Positions 35,890 through 47,671 of a stretch of DNA of 64,000 bases are shown one piece after another. Both the position numbers and the translations under genes were made by a program. The stretch covers positions 16,081,001 through 16,145,000 of the forward strand of contig PUFA01000007.1 in the NCBI GenBank assembly GCA_003508835.1, written 5' to 3'. The notes beneath the pieces are model-generated. The model made no database searches. It saw only the letters and a program-made list of their open reading frames with translations, and was not told the DNA's origin. Every line of letters starts with the position of its first letter. Position 1 is the first letter of the stretch. This DNA comes from Eonycteris spelaea (lineage: Eukaryota > Chordata > Mammalia > Chiroptera > Pteropodidae).

Positions 35890-35990
35890 ACAAAAGGGTA
35901 CATTTTTCCTGTTCACCTTTGCATCTTTCCATCAGCACTCCGCCTTGAACAGAGGAGCTCAATAGACATTTGTCAAATGGATGAGTGCCT
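35890..35990 (+). mobile_element. L2/MIR-type 3' tail fragment
   Basis: CTTGAACAGAGGAGCTCAAT followed by AGACATTTGTCAAATGGATG is a degenerate L2 3' end in plus orientation. It lies 80 bp from the antisense L2, so two L2-derived tails sit close together in opposite directions. Confidence 0.5.
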
Positions 35991-36059
35991 CAATAAGCAT
36001 TATATATCTGGAATGCTATTAAGCCCATTCATTTCAAAGAACTTGATAGGCAAACTGAA

Positions 36060-36360
36060 TTTCACCTTCAGATCATATAATTCACGTTGGGGATCCCATC
36101 TAGGCCAGGGAAGAGCACCGCTGTCCATAGCAGTGGAGTTCTGGCATCAGAAATAGCCCGGTGAGCCAGTCCAGACTGTCCTTAAGTGAAATGAACATTG
36201 CAAGTCGGCAGGTTTGGGATGCGCTGGCCATGCTACACGGGGAAACATTACACAGCCCATTACCGACTGATTTCAGGTGCTCGCTGAAGTCGTTTTCTTC
36301 TCTTTCTTTCCTCAGCATCAGCACAGGATGAAAGTCGTATTACCCCTAGTGTAAATATAG
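36060..36360. other. CpG-bearing, GC-elevated block without repeat match
   Basis: About ten CpG dinucleotides lie in roughly 285 bp, against very few in neighbouring DNA. A long pyrimidine tract ending in CAG (36,294-36,315) resembles a splice acceptor, but I see no matching good donor. A 74-codon minus-strand open frame (36,100-36,324) crosses the block. It could be a conserved non-coding or regulatory element, a small exon, or a CpG-rich relic of an unknown transposon. The sequence alone does not decide. Confidence 0.35.
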
Positions 36361-36454
36361 ATGCCTTACTGTTAACAGTGTACAGCTGAAACCTATCGGA
36401 GTTTGTTAACCAATGTCACCATAAACAGAAATAAATAAATATATAAATATATAA

Positions 36455-37190
36455 AAAGCAAAGACTTGAGCAACGAGTTCCCAGAAAAGGATACACGAAT
36501 TGCATTTAGAGATATGAAAATCTGCAACCTCAATCACAATAAGGGAAATGCAAATTCAGGTGACCATGAACCCTCATTTTATACACGTCAGATTGGTAAA
36601 GATGAAAAGGCCAATAACGTATTATTTGTTGGGAATATGGGGAACTGTACAATGCACACAGTTTTAGAAGCAATAAGTATGAACTCTGTGAACGGTGATT
36701 TCCAACATCTATCACAATTTTAATTATAATTTTAAAATTTAAATATAATTTTAAATATAATCTCTTACAGGTATTTGTTTTTTCAGGTGTAATTTTGTAT
36801 ACATGCAAAATGACATGATGTACTAGGACATTCATTGCAGCATTATTTAAAATAGCAAAAAACTGGAAACACTTAAATATCCAATATATAACACCACTAT
36901 ACAATAGAATACTGTGCCACCATCTAAAAGAATGAGGCAGCTCAACACAGGATTGACAGAAAAAAAAAATTTAAAAATATTCTATTGAATGAAAAAATAA
37001 GATTGCAGAGCAATGTATATAGTTTGCTCCTCTTTGTATGTGTGCTCCAGGGGAGGAACATATGTTTGTAAACGAGTAGTATCTCTTTAAGATACACAAG
37101 AAAGTGATAGCAAGGGATGCTTCCTGGGAGGGGAGCTGGTAGATTGGATTAAAAGGATGCAGAAAGACAGGGAAAAAAAAAAAAAGTTAG
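36455..37190 (+). mobile_element. L1ME-type 3' end, plus strand
   Basis: ORF2 C-terminal DNA is recognisable at 36,515-36,600 (CACAATAAGGGAAATGCAAA at 36,534) and 36,830-36,915 (AAATAGCAAAAAACTGGAAA at 36,850). It is followed by 3' region sequence to an A-rich end near 37,172-37,184. An AT-rich expansion sits at 36,717-36,765. Heavily decayed. Confidence 0.75.
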
Positions 37191-37667
37191 TGTTACCTCT
37201 TTTTAGAAGCTCAGGGATCAAGTGGATGTTAACTTGTATCCCAACTACCTTTGGGGAAATCAGCAGTATTTTTTTTTTTCTTTTCTGCGTGTAGGTATAG
37301 TATAATTCAAAATATACTTGCAAATTGTCTTAGAACCTAGATTTTGAGAATCAACATTCATTTGTAAGTAACATTTTTTTCAGCAATGCAAATTTACTTA
37401 TTTCAATATTATAATGAAATCAGAATATAGAGCCATGCTATTTAAGAATATGGAAATATTTAAAAACATTCCAATTTAATGTATATTCACTTGATGATTT
37501 ATGTAAAACATAAACAGAGGATGTTAAATTCTATGTATTGAGGGATCATCATTTTTATTTTTTAGGAAAAAAAAATCTTATCTACCTTAAGAAAAAAAGT
37601 CCAACAGTGAATGCAATAAAATATATGCTTTGTTTGACCTTGGATACTAGTTGTAAAACTATAGTTA
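37191..37667. other. No feature recognised
   Basis: AT-rich DNA with a T run at 37,270-37,280. Nothing else is supported. Confidence 0.5.
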
Positions 37668-37678
37668 TTTTCTTTCTT

Positions 37679-37746
<68 letters not shown>

Positions 37747-37767
37747 CTCTCTCTCTCTCTCTTTCTC

Positions 37768-37799
<32 letters not shown>

Positions 37800-37806
37800 T
37801 TTTTTT
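37668..37806. repeat. 139-bp (TTTC)n(TC)n(TTTC)n polypyrimidine microsatellite
   Basis: TTTC units lead into about 30 TC units, a single G at 37,746, more TC, and then about eight TTTC units ending in a T run. Apart from that G the plus strand is all pyrimidine. Such tracts can form intramolecular triplex and are often length-variable. The Leu/Ser-rich open frame through it is an artefact. Confidence 0.97.
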
Positions 37807-40339
37807 CCAGTTATTCCTAATGAAAATGCATGCCTTTCAAAGTTACTGCAAAATTATCAAAAATTGACATTTGATGAATTTTCCCTTTGAAGTATTTAAA
37901 ATGTTGCAAAAGTTTTAGTGATTTTCAAAGAATACCTCCCTTTTTTTCCTTTTAGCAATAATTTTTAAGGAAAGTAGTCATAAATTAAGTAATTATATGG
38001 ATAAAAAAACAGGACATCTTGCTTTCACTATTTCTATTTCCGTGACGCAGTTAAGATTGGATACCAAAATTGCTTAACATGAAATTTCTACAAACTTCGG
38101 AAATGCCTTTTCTCATTAGCTTCCTGAGACATCTGTCAATATTTTCTGTTAATAGACTGAATCAATCAACCTTGGTGTATAAAATATCAGATCCAAATAC
38201 ATAGACCCGCTAAGTAATTAAAAAGATACTTAGGGTAGGATTTTAGACTGACAATTATGTCAAATAACCTACTTATTGATTTTTCCTTGACAAAAATTAA
38301 TAGGTGGTGAAACTGGCAGAATAGAAATGACATTCTTTAGGTTTTCCCTTAGTTGTCCAAACACGGCAATTATGAGTATCTGTGAGATGCTGAAGTAGGA
38401 ACAAATGCCAGAATGGATATGGCTCCAGTTTATAAAATTAAGACAGAAGTCAAGGTCAGTTGCAAGGTATCAACTAAATAAAGCAAAACTGTTACTTGCA
38501 TAGAAGCATCGTGCTTTCTGTGACCTTGGTAAAACTGACTCTCTGCTTTGTTGCTAATTATTAAGTGGATTATAGTGAGTAATAGCCTTTGAATTATTAG
38601 TTATATATACTTGTGGAGGTTACTTAAAGTCTTTGAAATACATAAAAAAATCCTTTATAGATTGAGATTATAAAATATACTACATATAAATTGTCATGAG
38701 AATTTTGAGGTAGAATGTGTAAATTACTTTGTATAATATCCAACACCAAATAGTTTTTAGTGTATATCAGTTGGATCCATTATGATTAGTCGATGAAAAA
38801 AAACTGAAGACACTCAGTAAATAGCCAAGTCCTTAAGAGTAATATCCCTTTTTTCTATTCTATAAGATAGTGATTATTTCAATCACATTCTGAAATGACC
38901 TCAGCATATTGGACGAACCTTGTAAGTACATGCAGTTGTGGATTTGTATATGTTCATTTTAGCCCGGCTATACTTCCAGATGATGTGAAGTTTCTGAAAT
39001 GTTTTTTTTTTCCTCTCTAGGAAAAAAAAAAATTCCTACCATATGAAAAACCTGCTGGTGATGATAGTGGTGGTGAGAATACAAAATACAATATTGTACA
39101 GAAAAAAGGGAATGGCCTTAGAATAAAGAATTGGGATAAACTTCTACATATAAGCTTGTATTCCTCTTTTGAATATCCTAGAAAATTGGGGCTAATAGTA
39201 CTGAATATATATAGTTTTTGAGACAATTTAGTAAGCTAATGGATGGGACAAGTATCTCTCACATAGCAGATTATTAATAAATTAAAAATGTAGCGAGCTA
39301 CTAAAACTCTACCTTCCTTCATCATTAAAAATTATTAATTCCAAATTAAAATTGTCTTCAGCAACTAGCCCAAGTTTACATAATATTATGGAATGGAAAA
39401 GCAGTTCGTTATACATGGTCATTTATGTGGAAAAATTAGTAACTCCACTCTAAATGATTTCTGAAGAAAGGCATGGAGGAGTGATTTGAACTGAATATTT
39501 ATCTTTTTAAAAAATGGTTATTAACTAAGGATTCTATGGCAATGAAAACAAAACTCAGTGATTTTAGAAGTATTGATAAAATAGCTACCAAGAATTTCAA
39601 GCCCTAATACCTTCGTACCAATTGGTCATTTCTTACATGATGTGACACTAGATATAATGTCTCAATAAATGTGACTAGAAGTAGATTCAACTCAAACCCA
39701 TTTTTTGGGAGAACTCCTGCAGGGTTTTTCCTGTGAAATAAAATGGTGGTTCTATCTATAGTAGTACTTTTCACAAGGTACAACAAAAACTTCTCAGATT
39801 GTTAAAGATGAAGCATCTTTCTAATGTGATGATAAAATGGTTAACATAGACAAAAGACTAAATTCAGTAGTATGTTAAACAAATCAAGAATATTGGAATT
39901 TTTCCCTCTTGGGTATTCGGTACCATCAATTGTATATAAATATGACAACTTAAAGAGAGTATGATGATGTACGACCTAGATTTTTACAATGTGAACCATA
40001 ATCTATAGGTAGCTATCACTGAAGGATATTCAGTAAGATTATGAACTTAAATTCTAAAATCTGCATTCAAATTATCTTTCATTAACTATGCTTGATTTCT
40101 TTGTGTTTTCTCAAATGTAAGATGAAACTCTTGTTCAGATCACCTTACTTTACATCCTAGAAGTCAGGGAGCAGTAGTTACGTTAACCCAAGTATTAGAC
40201 AGTTAGTCTAGGCCGAGAACCACAACACAGAGTTGAGTTACAAATTCTTCACGGACATGTCATAGATTTGTGATGAATCTCTTAAAGTTTCATTACATAT
40301 ATAGTTATTATTATCATTATATATGTTTTTCTTTCATGT
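37807..40339. other. Unassigned AT-rich DNA
   Basis: No gene or repeat family is supported. A short perfect T/A hairpin lies at 39,002-39,032, listed separately. Confidence 0.5.
39002..39032. repeat. Short perfect inverted repeat (T10CC / GGA11)
   Basis: Ten T and CC are followed by six bases (TCTCTA) and then GG and eleven A. A 12-bp stem with a 6-nt loop is possible. The GG followed by A11 would not act as a stop signal in this context, so it is only a structural curiosity. Confidence 0.85.
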
Positions 40340-40770
40340 TTGCTTCTCTAGCAACCTTTTACCAACCATAGACACTTATTCTATCACCTGAGAATAGCTT
40401 TTGCATGTTCTAGAAGCACATGTAAATGGAAACCCAAATATACTCACTCTCATGCATTTGAACCCAAAGAATATTTTTAAAGTCACCTATTTCTGTAGTA
40501 GTACTCCATTGTATGACTGTACCACAGTCTGCTTATGTATTCTTCTGTTGATATGTACTTGAGTTGTTTGATTAATAATGAATAAAGCTGCTATAACCAT
40601 TTTGATACGAGCCTTTTATAAACATACATTTTCATTTCCTTTGACTAAATATCAAGGAGTAGAATTGTTGTGCTATAGAATAGGTATATTTAAGATAAGA
40701 CAATTTTACCTAAGTCTTGGGTGACAGTTTTCCACAGGCCTCTTACATTTTGTCATGTTCTATGAGCAGA
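40340..40770 (-). mobile_element. L1 3'-side relic, antisense
   Basis: Antisense L1 is recognisable from 40,490 (AGTAGTACTCCATTGTATGA at 40,498) through TTAATAATGAATAAAGCTGC at 40,572 and AGGAGTAGAATTGTTGTGCT at 40,654 to GACAGTTTTCCACAGGCCTC at 40,723. The left part is more diverged. It corresponds to the ORF2 C-terminal end. Confidence 0.75.
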
Positions 40771-40839
40771 AGTACTGATTATCTTTTTTCTGGACTACTT
40801 TGTTAATGTTGAATGTATAAAATCCTTGGAAAATAGAGA

Positions 40840-43480
40840 GTGTCTACCTCTGGAGCAAAGGGCACGTGTTTTACTGTCCAGTAACAATAAAGAAAATACC
40901 TCCCTCCAGAACACAAAATTTACTGCCCATTATATGAGATTCGGGTTCCTTAAACTCAAGGTTTCTTTCTTCTGACATATCCCACTGCATGTGCAGATGT
41001 CACCTGGCTCTCCTTTTATCACTTTGTAGGAATTGGGGTTCAGGAAAATGGCACAATTGCTAATACTCTGGCTCTTGCCATCACTGTAAATAATTCACTG
41101 TCCTTTGTCCTTGACCCATAGTCTTGTGATTTCTTCTGGCATCCAGAAAGCTGTGGCAAACTTAGTGGTTACCTTGGAAATAAGGCAGAAGAAGGTACAT
41201 TGTAGTTGGCAGCAAACATGTTGATTAAGTTGTACGGTTAACAGGCGTGTTTATAAGGAGACATTGGTGAGATGTTTGCAGGGCCGAGTACCAGAACGTG
41301 AGTTAAAGACAATTGTACAACTGGTGCTCTAGTTGCTCTAACTTTCCTCCACGTAGGATGACTTGCTCACTTATCAGGCAATTCTTCTCGAGTTTATCCA
41401 TTATGACAATTAGTACAAAGGTTTGTATCAGGTGGCAGAAGCCCTTCCCAGCCACTTCCACTTTCGATCATATTTACAAAGACATGCATCTACACTGACA
41501 GCAAAAGGAAGCCTATTCACAGCTTCTTTGGGCATCAACCAGGACAGCTGTCAAAACTTTGGCTGGTTCCTTAGAAGGTGAAAGGATGCTAATGCATACT
41601 ACTTGTTAAGTAAGAATAGCAATAGTTGAGTGCCTTCTGCAGTCTGCCATGCCACCATAGATCCACTCAGACATGTAACTGAAGGATCTCATAGGATTCG
41701 TTTGTACAGTGGATCTTGGATGCTATAATGAAGTTTTGGCCATCTCAAGAGATTTTCCTAAGATACAAATAAGCAAAACAACACAGCGTTTGAAAATTGT
41801 AAGTGAAGCATTGACTAGAATGTAGGTTTATACTGTCCCAGATTGAGTTTGCAGGGTAGAAAAAAAAAATGACTCATTGGCAAATCGGCCTATTTAATGT
41901 CACTTGTGGTTGCACTGCTCATATACTATTGTATTGATGTTTTACATGCTTATACTAGGAATGCTTATAAAGTCAAGGGGGCATTTGTTCAGAGACTGTG
42001 GCATGTAGAGTGCCCTAGTGAATGACATAGGTCACTGCTCAACCTGTCTCCTTGTCCTCATGCAGGTTGTGCAGTGAAAACAGTGTGGTGTCTGAGGAAG
42101 AGAAAGGGAAATCAGAACCTTGATTAAAGACAATGAATCACAGATCGTAAGAGACGTAATGTCACAGAGTAACGATCCTATATGGCAGGTGGTAAAGCTA
42201 ACGAGAGCTGGAGTCTTGAGGAATTTAACCAACCGAACTCTGTTCTTGCTCCCCTAGTCCCAATTATTGCAGATATTGTGACTGTAGAGACATTGTGACT
42301 GTTACCAAATGTGATGGGCAAACTAATGGCGCTTACATTGTCTTAGACAGTGACACCATTTTTTTTTCTATCCCAAAGGCACCTAAGAACTAAGACTAAT
42401 TTGCATTCATAGCAAGGCCCGTAATATACATTTGCAATTCTCCCCCAGGGATATATAAACTCCTGCCCCGTGAGACCTGTGTCTGTGTCAAGATTTAGTG
42501 TGAATATCCCCATATTCTGTGGTGAAGTTTTTAGTATACAGATGATGCTCTGTAAGTTGGCAAGTCAGAAGCATCAATTCCCAAAGTCCTGACTACTGTG
42601 TTATCATACCTCCATCAGCAGGAGTGGTTGATAAAGCTTGGGGATTCTACTTGGTCCCTTATATTGGCTAACTGAAATCAGTATCCTTTGAGTGGAGACC
42701 AGACCAAAGGCTTCATTGGGAAACTGTTCAATGAGCTGTTTATATTTGCTATTTATATTTGGAAACCCACAACCCTAATGATCAATTTAAATAACATATT
42801 TCTTTGATTTTGCTGAGTGGAGCCTCTAGCAAAGGGGTCAGCCTGCACCCGGAAGCCTCCTTTGGGCTTTTGACTTATGACCTCCATGAGCCTGCTATGA
42901 GAGATGTCCCTTTTGGAAAACAGCTATTTGATGGCTACTGTGTTCTTGTTGAAGTACATGCCAGACCCAAGAGGCCTCAGGACTCTTTAGCATGATTGTC
43001 CCATTTTGGTGTGCCTTAACTCAGACTTAAGAACTGGAAGATTGGAAGGGTCCACAAAACTTACCTGTAAAATGGAAATGGCATATTCATGAGCCTAGCT
43101 GGTCTGGCCACTTTAACATCTTGACTTTATGTGAAAAAGTCACAGCTATTCCTTTCCAGAAAACTGTTTCTTTCTACTGCCTGAAGCAAATCTTCGGGTT
43201 CAATGGGGCCCTGGTTCAGAGAGGTTCTCCTAAATGCCTGAGCCTGTTTCACAGATGAATCATCTAAACTAAAAAGCAGTGGCATCCACTGGCATGCTGC
43301 AGGTGTTCAAATGCAGCACAAGCTATGCAGAACTAGCATGGACATGGTTGCTCTGCTCAATGGGCAGAACTCAAGGTCATGGCTCTGGCTCCATTGTATT
43401 TTTACTGACTCTTGGGCTATTGCCAATTGCTTAGCTGTTAGGTTTGCCACTTTGAGAACTACAGACTGGTAAAGCAGAAA
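40840..43480 (+). mobile_element. Endogenous retrovirus relic with pol remnants
   Basis: This 2.6-kb stretch is distinctly less AT-rich than its surroundings and collinear with an old retroviral genome. Near 42,530-42,550 there is a mutated reverse-transcriptase YxDD-type catalytic motif. Some 300-400 bp further on, around 42,890-42,970, is a region typical of the end of the polymerase domain. Near 43,398-43,440 is an RNase H remnant with an aspartate-containing motif. All lie on the plus strand in pol order, broken by frameshifts and stops. The first 0.5 kb may be LTR or leader DNA; gag is short or lost, and integrase, env and a 3' LTR are not seen. It is not capable of making a protein. Confidence 0.6.
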
Positions 43481-43989
43481 CATTATCCTCTATATGTCTT
43501 TACTTAAACAATTTATTTTCATTATCATTATTTCATCATCATTTCAACATTATTTTCCTTCTATAGTTAGTGCTTTCTATGTTCAAAAAAATCCTTCTTA
43601 CATTATCCTGTTTTCTTCCAGTAGGCATATAGCTTTGCTTATGTTCAGGTCTATGATACATCTAAAAATAATTATGTACTATACAATAAGTGTCAAAAAT
43701 GTTATATGACATTGTCTCAGCACTATTGGTTGAATAGACTTCCTTTCCGTATTGAATTGCTTTAATCACCAAATAATGGCTGTTTTTTAAGGTAATATAT
43801 TATTATATTGTTGTAAGTAGGACTTCTTATCAACATGCAAAAAAAGCTAACCACAAAAACAAAATTTTAATATATTAAAAAATAAACTTAAAACTTGTAT
43901 TGATTAAAAGCTCATTAAAAGTATACGGAGATGAATTATTAGTTGGAAAAGATAGTTGTGGCACATATAACTGGTATAGATACAGACAT
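43481..43989. other. No feature recognised
   Basis: AT-rich sequence between the retroviral relic and the next L1. The last 100 bp may be part of that L1. Confidence 0.5.
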
Positions 43990-44772
43990 AGAGAAAGATA
44001 TATACTTCCACAAATAGGAATCATATAATCAAGTCAATATGAAATGCCCACAGATATTAGCAAGCCATTTACAGAATAGAAAATGTTAATGGCCAATGAG
44101 CATATGAAGAAGTATTTAACTTTATTAATAACCACTTCATATTCATTCATTTGGAAAACTTAAGTGAGACAATGCAAAATATTAGTGATCATAATAAGGA
44201 TTTCTTAAAAGCTAATGTTTGAAAGAAGTAATTTCAGAAACACTTTGTTCTTATCTTTTACATTTGAATATTCAAATATCCTTTAACTCTATTATCCTGC
44301 TTCAGAGTATATACCTAAAGACATTCTGGTATTTGTGTGATATGAGATGTATTTAAAATATACATAGCACTATTTGTTGTAAGAGCAATAAATATGGAAA
44401 TGGCACAAATGTCTAGGAGAACTAATAAGTTATAATATATTTTCAGTAGAATATTATACAGCAATGGATATTATTGAATTAATACTCCATGTAAAATATG
44501 AATGAACTTTAATGCCATAATATAATATAAAAAAGCAAGTCACATAAGACTACACACGTTTAAGAAAAAAAACAAACTATGTGTGTGATAAAAATACATT
44601 AAAAAGCAAGTAAATGTTAAAAAATTGAGGACACATGTTACCACTTGGTGGCAGTAGGTGGGTAAGAAAAGGGAGACATTCAGCTCTAGAAGCACATTTT
44701 TGGTGATCTTTTAACTTGAGGCATAATTATTTTGAATAAATAAATATATAAATATAAATATAAATAAATTTT
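43990..44772 (+). mobile_element. L1ME-type 3' end, plus strand
   Basis: Recognisable ORF2 C-terminal and 3' sequence includes TTAATGGCCAATGAGCATAT near 44,087. Also seen are AAATATGGAAATGGCACAAA near 44,390 and a poly-A-like end that has become an AAATAAATAT/TAAATA repeat at 44,735-44,772. The reading frame is destroyed. Confidence 0.75.
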
Positions 44773-45729
44773 GATTAAATGTTCACGTAAATTAAAAAGT
44801 TAAAAAGGGGCATGCGATTTAATTATGATAGTGCATTACCATCCAAGGGTAATAATTGAATTCTGTGTACATGATCCCTCTGTGAAGACAGAAAAAATAA
44901 AAATAAAAATGAGCATGTGGCAAATACAAAGGTTCGCGCTATTGAAAATGCAAAAGTCAGATTCTAATCTTTGTATATATATTCTCTGATCTTCATTATT
45001 GACATTTTAAATGTGAACTACAAATGACCTGCATGTCAAACTTTAGGAAGAGTATGCTTACTAAGTATGTGTGTCCCTTTTATGAAGCATTCCACCGCAG
45101 CATGGCTGAGACTTCCCTTGAGAGTAAAGAATATTTTTATTTTATCAGTCAGAGTATGCTCCTAATCCTGGCTGTTTGAAAACCACGAATCTCCACATGT
45201 ATAAACGATTTTAGACACTAGTAAGTCATAACCATGCTCATAGATCTCAAACTTGTCAACAGTGCTATTGCTTTTGACATGGGAAAGAAACAATAGTACC
45301 AGAAAAGATTATAGGGACATAAAAGTGGATGCTTTGCATTGCTTCCATTTGTGACACATCCTGGCTAGTAAATAACAAGGAAAATGATGAATATTCAAAT
45401 AGATAGTGACAACTTGATCAAAGGAAGAGAGAAGAAAAAGCAAATCATGCACAACAGGCTTAATCAGGTTAATTAGAATCTGGGTTGCATCTTGGACCTG
45501 GGAATACTTTTCAGCAGGCTGTCATCTGAAGAAGGATTATCTTCACTTAGTCTAAGGAGCCTGGCAGGTATGTCACATGTGGATAGATTGTCTCACATTA
45601 GCTCTCTGGGAAGAAACTCTCTCACAGAGGTGTAATTTAGCAAGCTGCCACAAGACAAGCTGAAAAATGTCTGGTGTCCCTGTTATGCCAATATCCAGAA
45701 GTATCATTGTCCAGTCGAAGTGCTGGTGG

Positions 45730-45905
45730 AGGTGCAAAGGAAGATGCAAAGGAGAGGTAAACCAGGAGAAAATGTGGACAATAATGGGAAGGAGAAAATG
45801 TAGAGGAAGGAAATGAGACGAGAAAGGAGGGGAGCTAGAAAAAGAATGAGAAAAGTAAAGGAAGATAGTTAAAAAAAGACAGGAGATATTGTAGAAAGAG
45901 TCTAA
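45730..45905. repeat. Purine-rich stretch, plus strand
   Basis: About 175 bp made mostly of A and G (GAGAAAATG, GGAAGGAGAAAA, GAAAGGAGGGGAG blocks) without a fixed unit. It may be a decayed GA-rich satellite or simply biased DNA. Confidence 0.6.
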
Positions 45906-46106
45906 ATATCCAAATGAAAATAAATTTATAAATAAACAACTAATGCCTTCCAAATACGACACTAACCTCTCTTTTAGGACTGCAATCTAGTAAGGCACTT
46001 TTTCTCTTGATATAATTCATATTCAAAAATGTTGCCTTAGGTTTTTTATTTTTATTTTTTCCCCTTCATCATCTCCTTTTCCTTAACCTACTTTTCTTTC
46101 TCAAAA

Positions 46107-46132
46107 TCTCCTCCTCCTCCTCCTCCTCCCCC
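46107..46132. repeat. (CTC)8 microsatellite
   Basis: About seven to eight perfect CTC/TCC units end in a C run. The minus strand is G-rich with spaced GG pairs. Confidence 0.9.
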
Positions 46133-47446
46133 TTTTACTAAATATGTGCAGTATTTATAAGCAGTGTCTTTGACCAAAAGCACTTCCTTAAGCACTAAAA
46201 ACCACATGTTTCTACTTGCCATAGGTGAATGACAGGAAAGTTTGATGGCATAAAATACACTGATTTCTTTGTAGGACAGAAGTTGCTTCAATTGCTTGTG
46301 TCTGCCTCACCTGGAAAGGCATAATGAGTGTAGAGATAGAATAAAATCATGAAGGAGACATGTAACTTGTAAAAAAGAAGAGAAAAGGTAACAGGAAAAC
46401 ATGTTTCAGTCATATCAAACGAGAAAACCATTCTTGCTATGACAGGCATAGGGGCTGTTTTTTATTGCTTTGGATTTATGACATTGTCCTTCTCTGCATT
46501 CTTTCTTTCTTTCTACTTTTAATTTTATTAGACAGTTATATGCTTATTCTGTTCCACTAACACAAAGTACACTCAGCACACACATGTACACACATGTATG
46601 TGTGCACTTACTCCTAATAGATTACCAGGTCCATGGATGAAAGTTTTATTTCCCACTTATCTTCTAGTTTCCCATTTGCATGGAATATAATAGATATATA
46701 AACACACTAGGTTTCAGAAATTAGATTTATAAGTCTAATATATATCCTGAATAACCCGGCTTATGCTTACACTGTAAAACTAATGTTTTGAACTGAAATA
46801 TAAAATCTTTTAAGGCAAACAATTCATGCCTATTTGTAATTAAAATTCAATTTTTGTGAAATAATACAGATTAATCATTTTAATATTCATTTATCTTATA
46901 AGCCTTTTGACAAATCTTTTGTCCCTTTTCATCTCATTCTGATGTCCTGCTTCACATCTTTACACATCTTTCTGAACACTGTTTTAAAGAATTAAGTACT
47001 TTAAGTATTTTTTCTGATACCAACAATTTTACTCCTAAATATGTTGCCTAAGTGTGCATTTACAGACAGATTTTTTTAGGTTTTAGACATCTTTAAACAT
47101 CTTCCTTCAATAGCTTTTTAAAACTTAACTCTTTTATTTCCACTCCTATATCATATCTCTTCTCTCAGTCCTTCCCTTGGTTATGCTACATATTTTGATA
47201 AGCTCAATATGCAGTATTTTTATGAACATTAAATTATAAAACTTATTAAGTATTTGATTTATTAAAGTAACCATTTACAAGTGAGTTGAATAATATGATT
47301 GTCACTTCCTGTATAAGGCTCCACTTATTTAGTATTTTCTTTTATAATTCATATACTTAGTATTTTTAGATTACATTGGCAGTTTATCCCTAAACTATCC
47401 AATGAATAGCTTCTTATCTATTTAATTGATGCGATTATTTATAATG

Positions 47447-47671
47447 CAGCGGTCCCCAACCCCTGTGCCAGAGACTGGTACTTGTTCATGGTCTGTTAGG
47501 AACCGGGCCTCATGGCAGGAGGTGGGCGGCAGGAGAGTGGATAAAGCTTCATCTGTATTTGCAGCCGCTCCCCAGTGCTAGCATCACCTCCCCAGCTCTA
47601 CCTCAGATCATCAGGCATTAGATTCTTAAAGGACCACCGGTCCCTGCTACCAAAAAGGTTGGGGTGTGCTG
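47447..47671 (+). mobile_element. hAT-type non-autonomous DNA transposon (MITE)
   Basis: Terminal inverted repeats begin CAGCGGTCCCCAACC and end GGTTGGGGTGTGCTG, imperfectly complementary. Flanking 8-mers TTTATAAT (47,438-47,445) and TTTATAGA (47,673-47,680) look like a decayed 8-bp target duplication, the hAT signature. The interior, with GTCTGTTAGGAACCGGGCC and CTCAGATCATCAGGCATTAG, matches a well-known mammalian hAT-Charlie MITE, MER30-like from memory. It is 225 bp long and GC-rich compared with its surroundings. It has no transposase of its own. Confidence 0.8.

Larger units (their letters stand above)
44773..47446. other. Mostly unassigned DNA
   Basis: No gene is supported. A purine-rich stretch at about 45,730-45,905 and a CTC microsatellite at 46,107-46,132 are landmarks. 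A 129-codon minus-strand open frame (45,573-45,962) is an artefact of the purine-rich stretch, being mostly Ser/Phe/Leu/His with no domain. Confidence 0.5.

Noticed and set aside
37538..37867. 109-codon open frame rich in Ser and Leu
   Set aside because: It is a translation of the TC/TTTC microsatellite.
45573..45962. 129-codon minus-strand open frame
   Set aside because: It is open because the plus strand is purine-rich here and few stops occur. There is no domain and the composition is biased.
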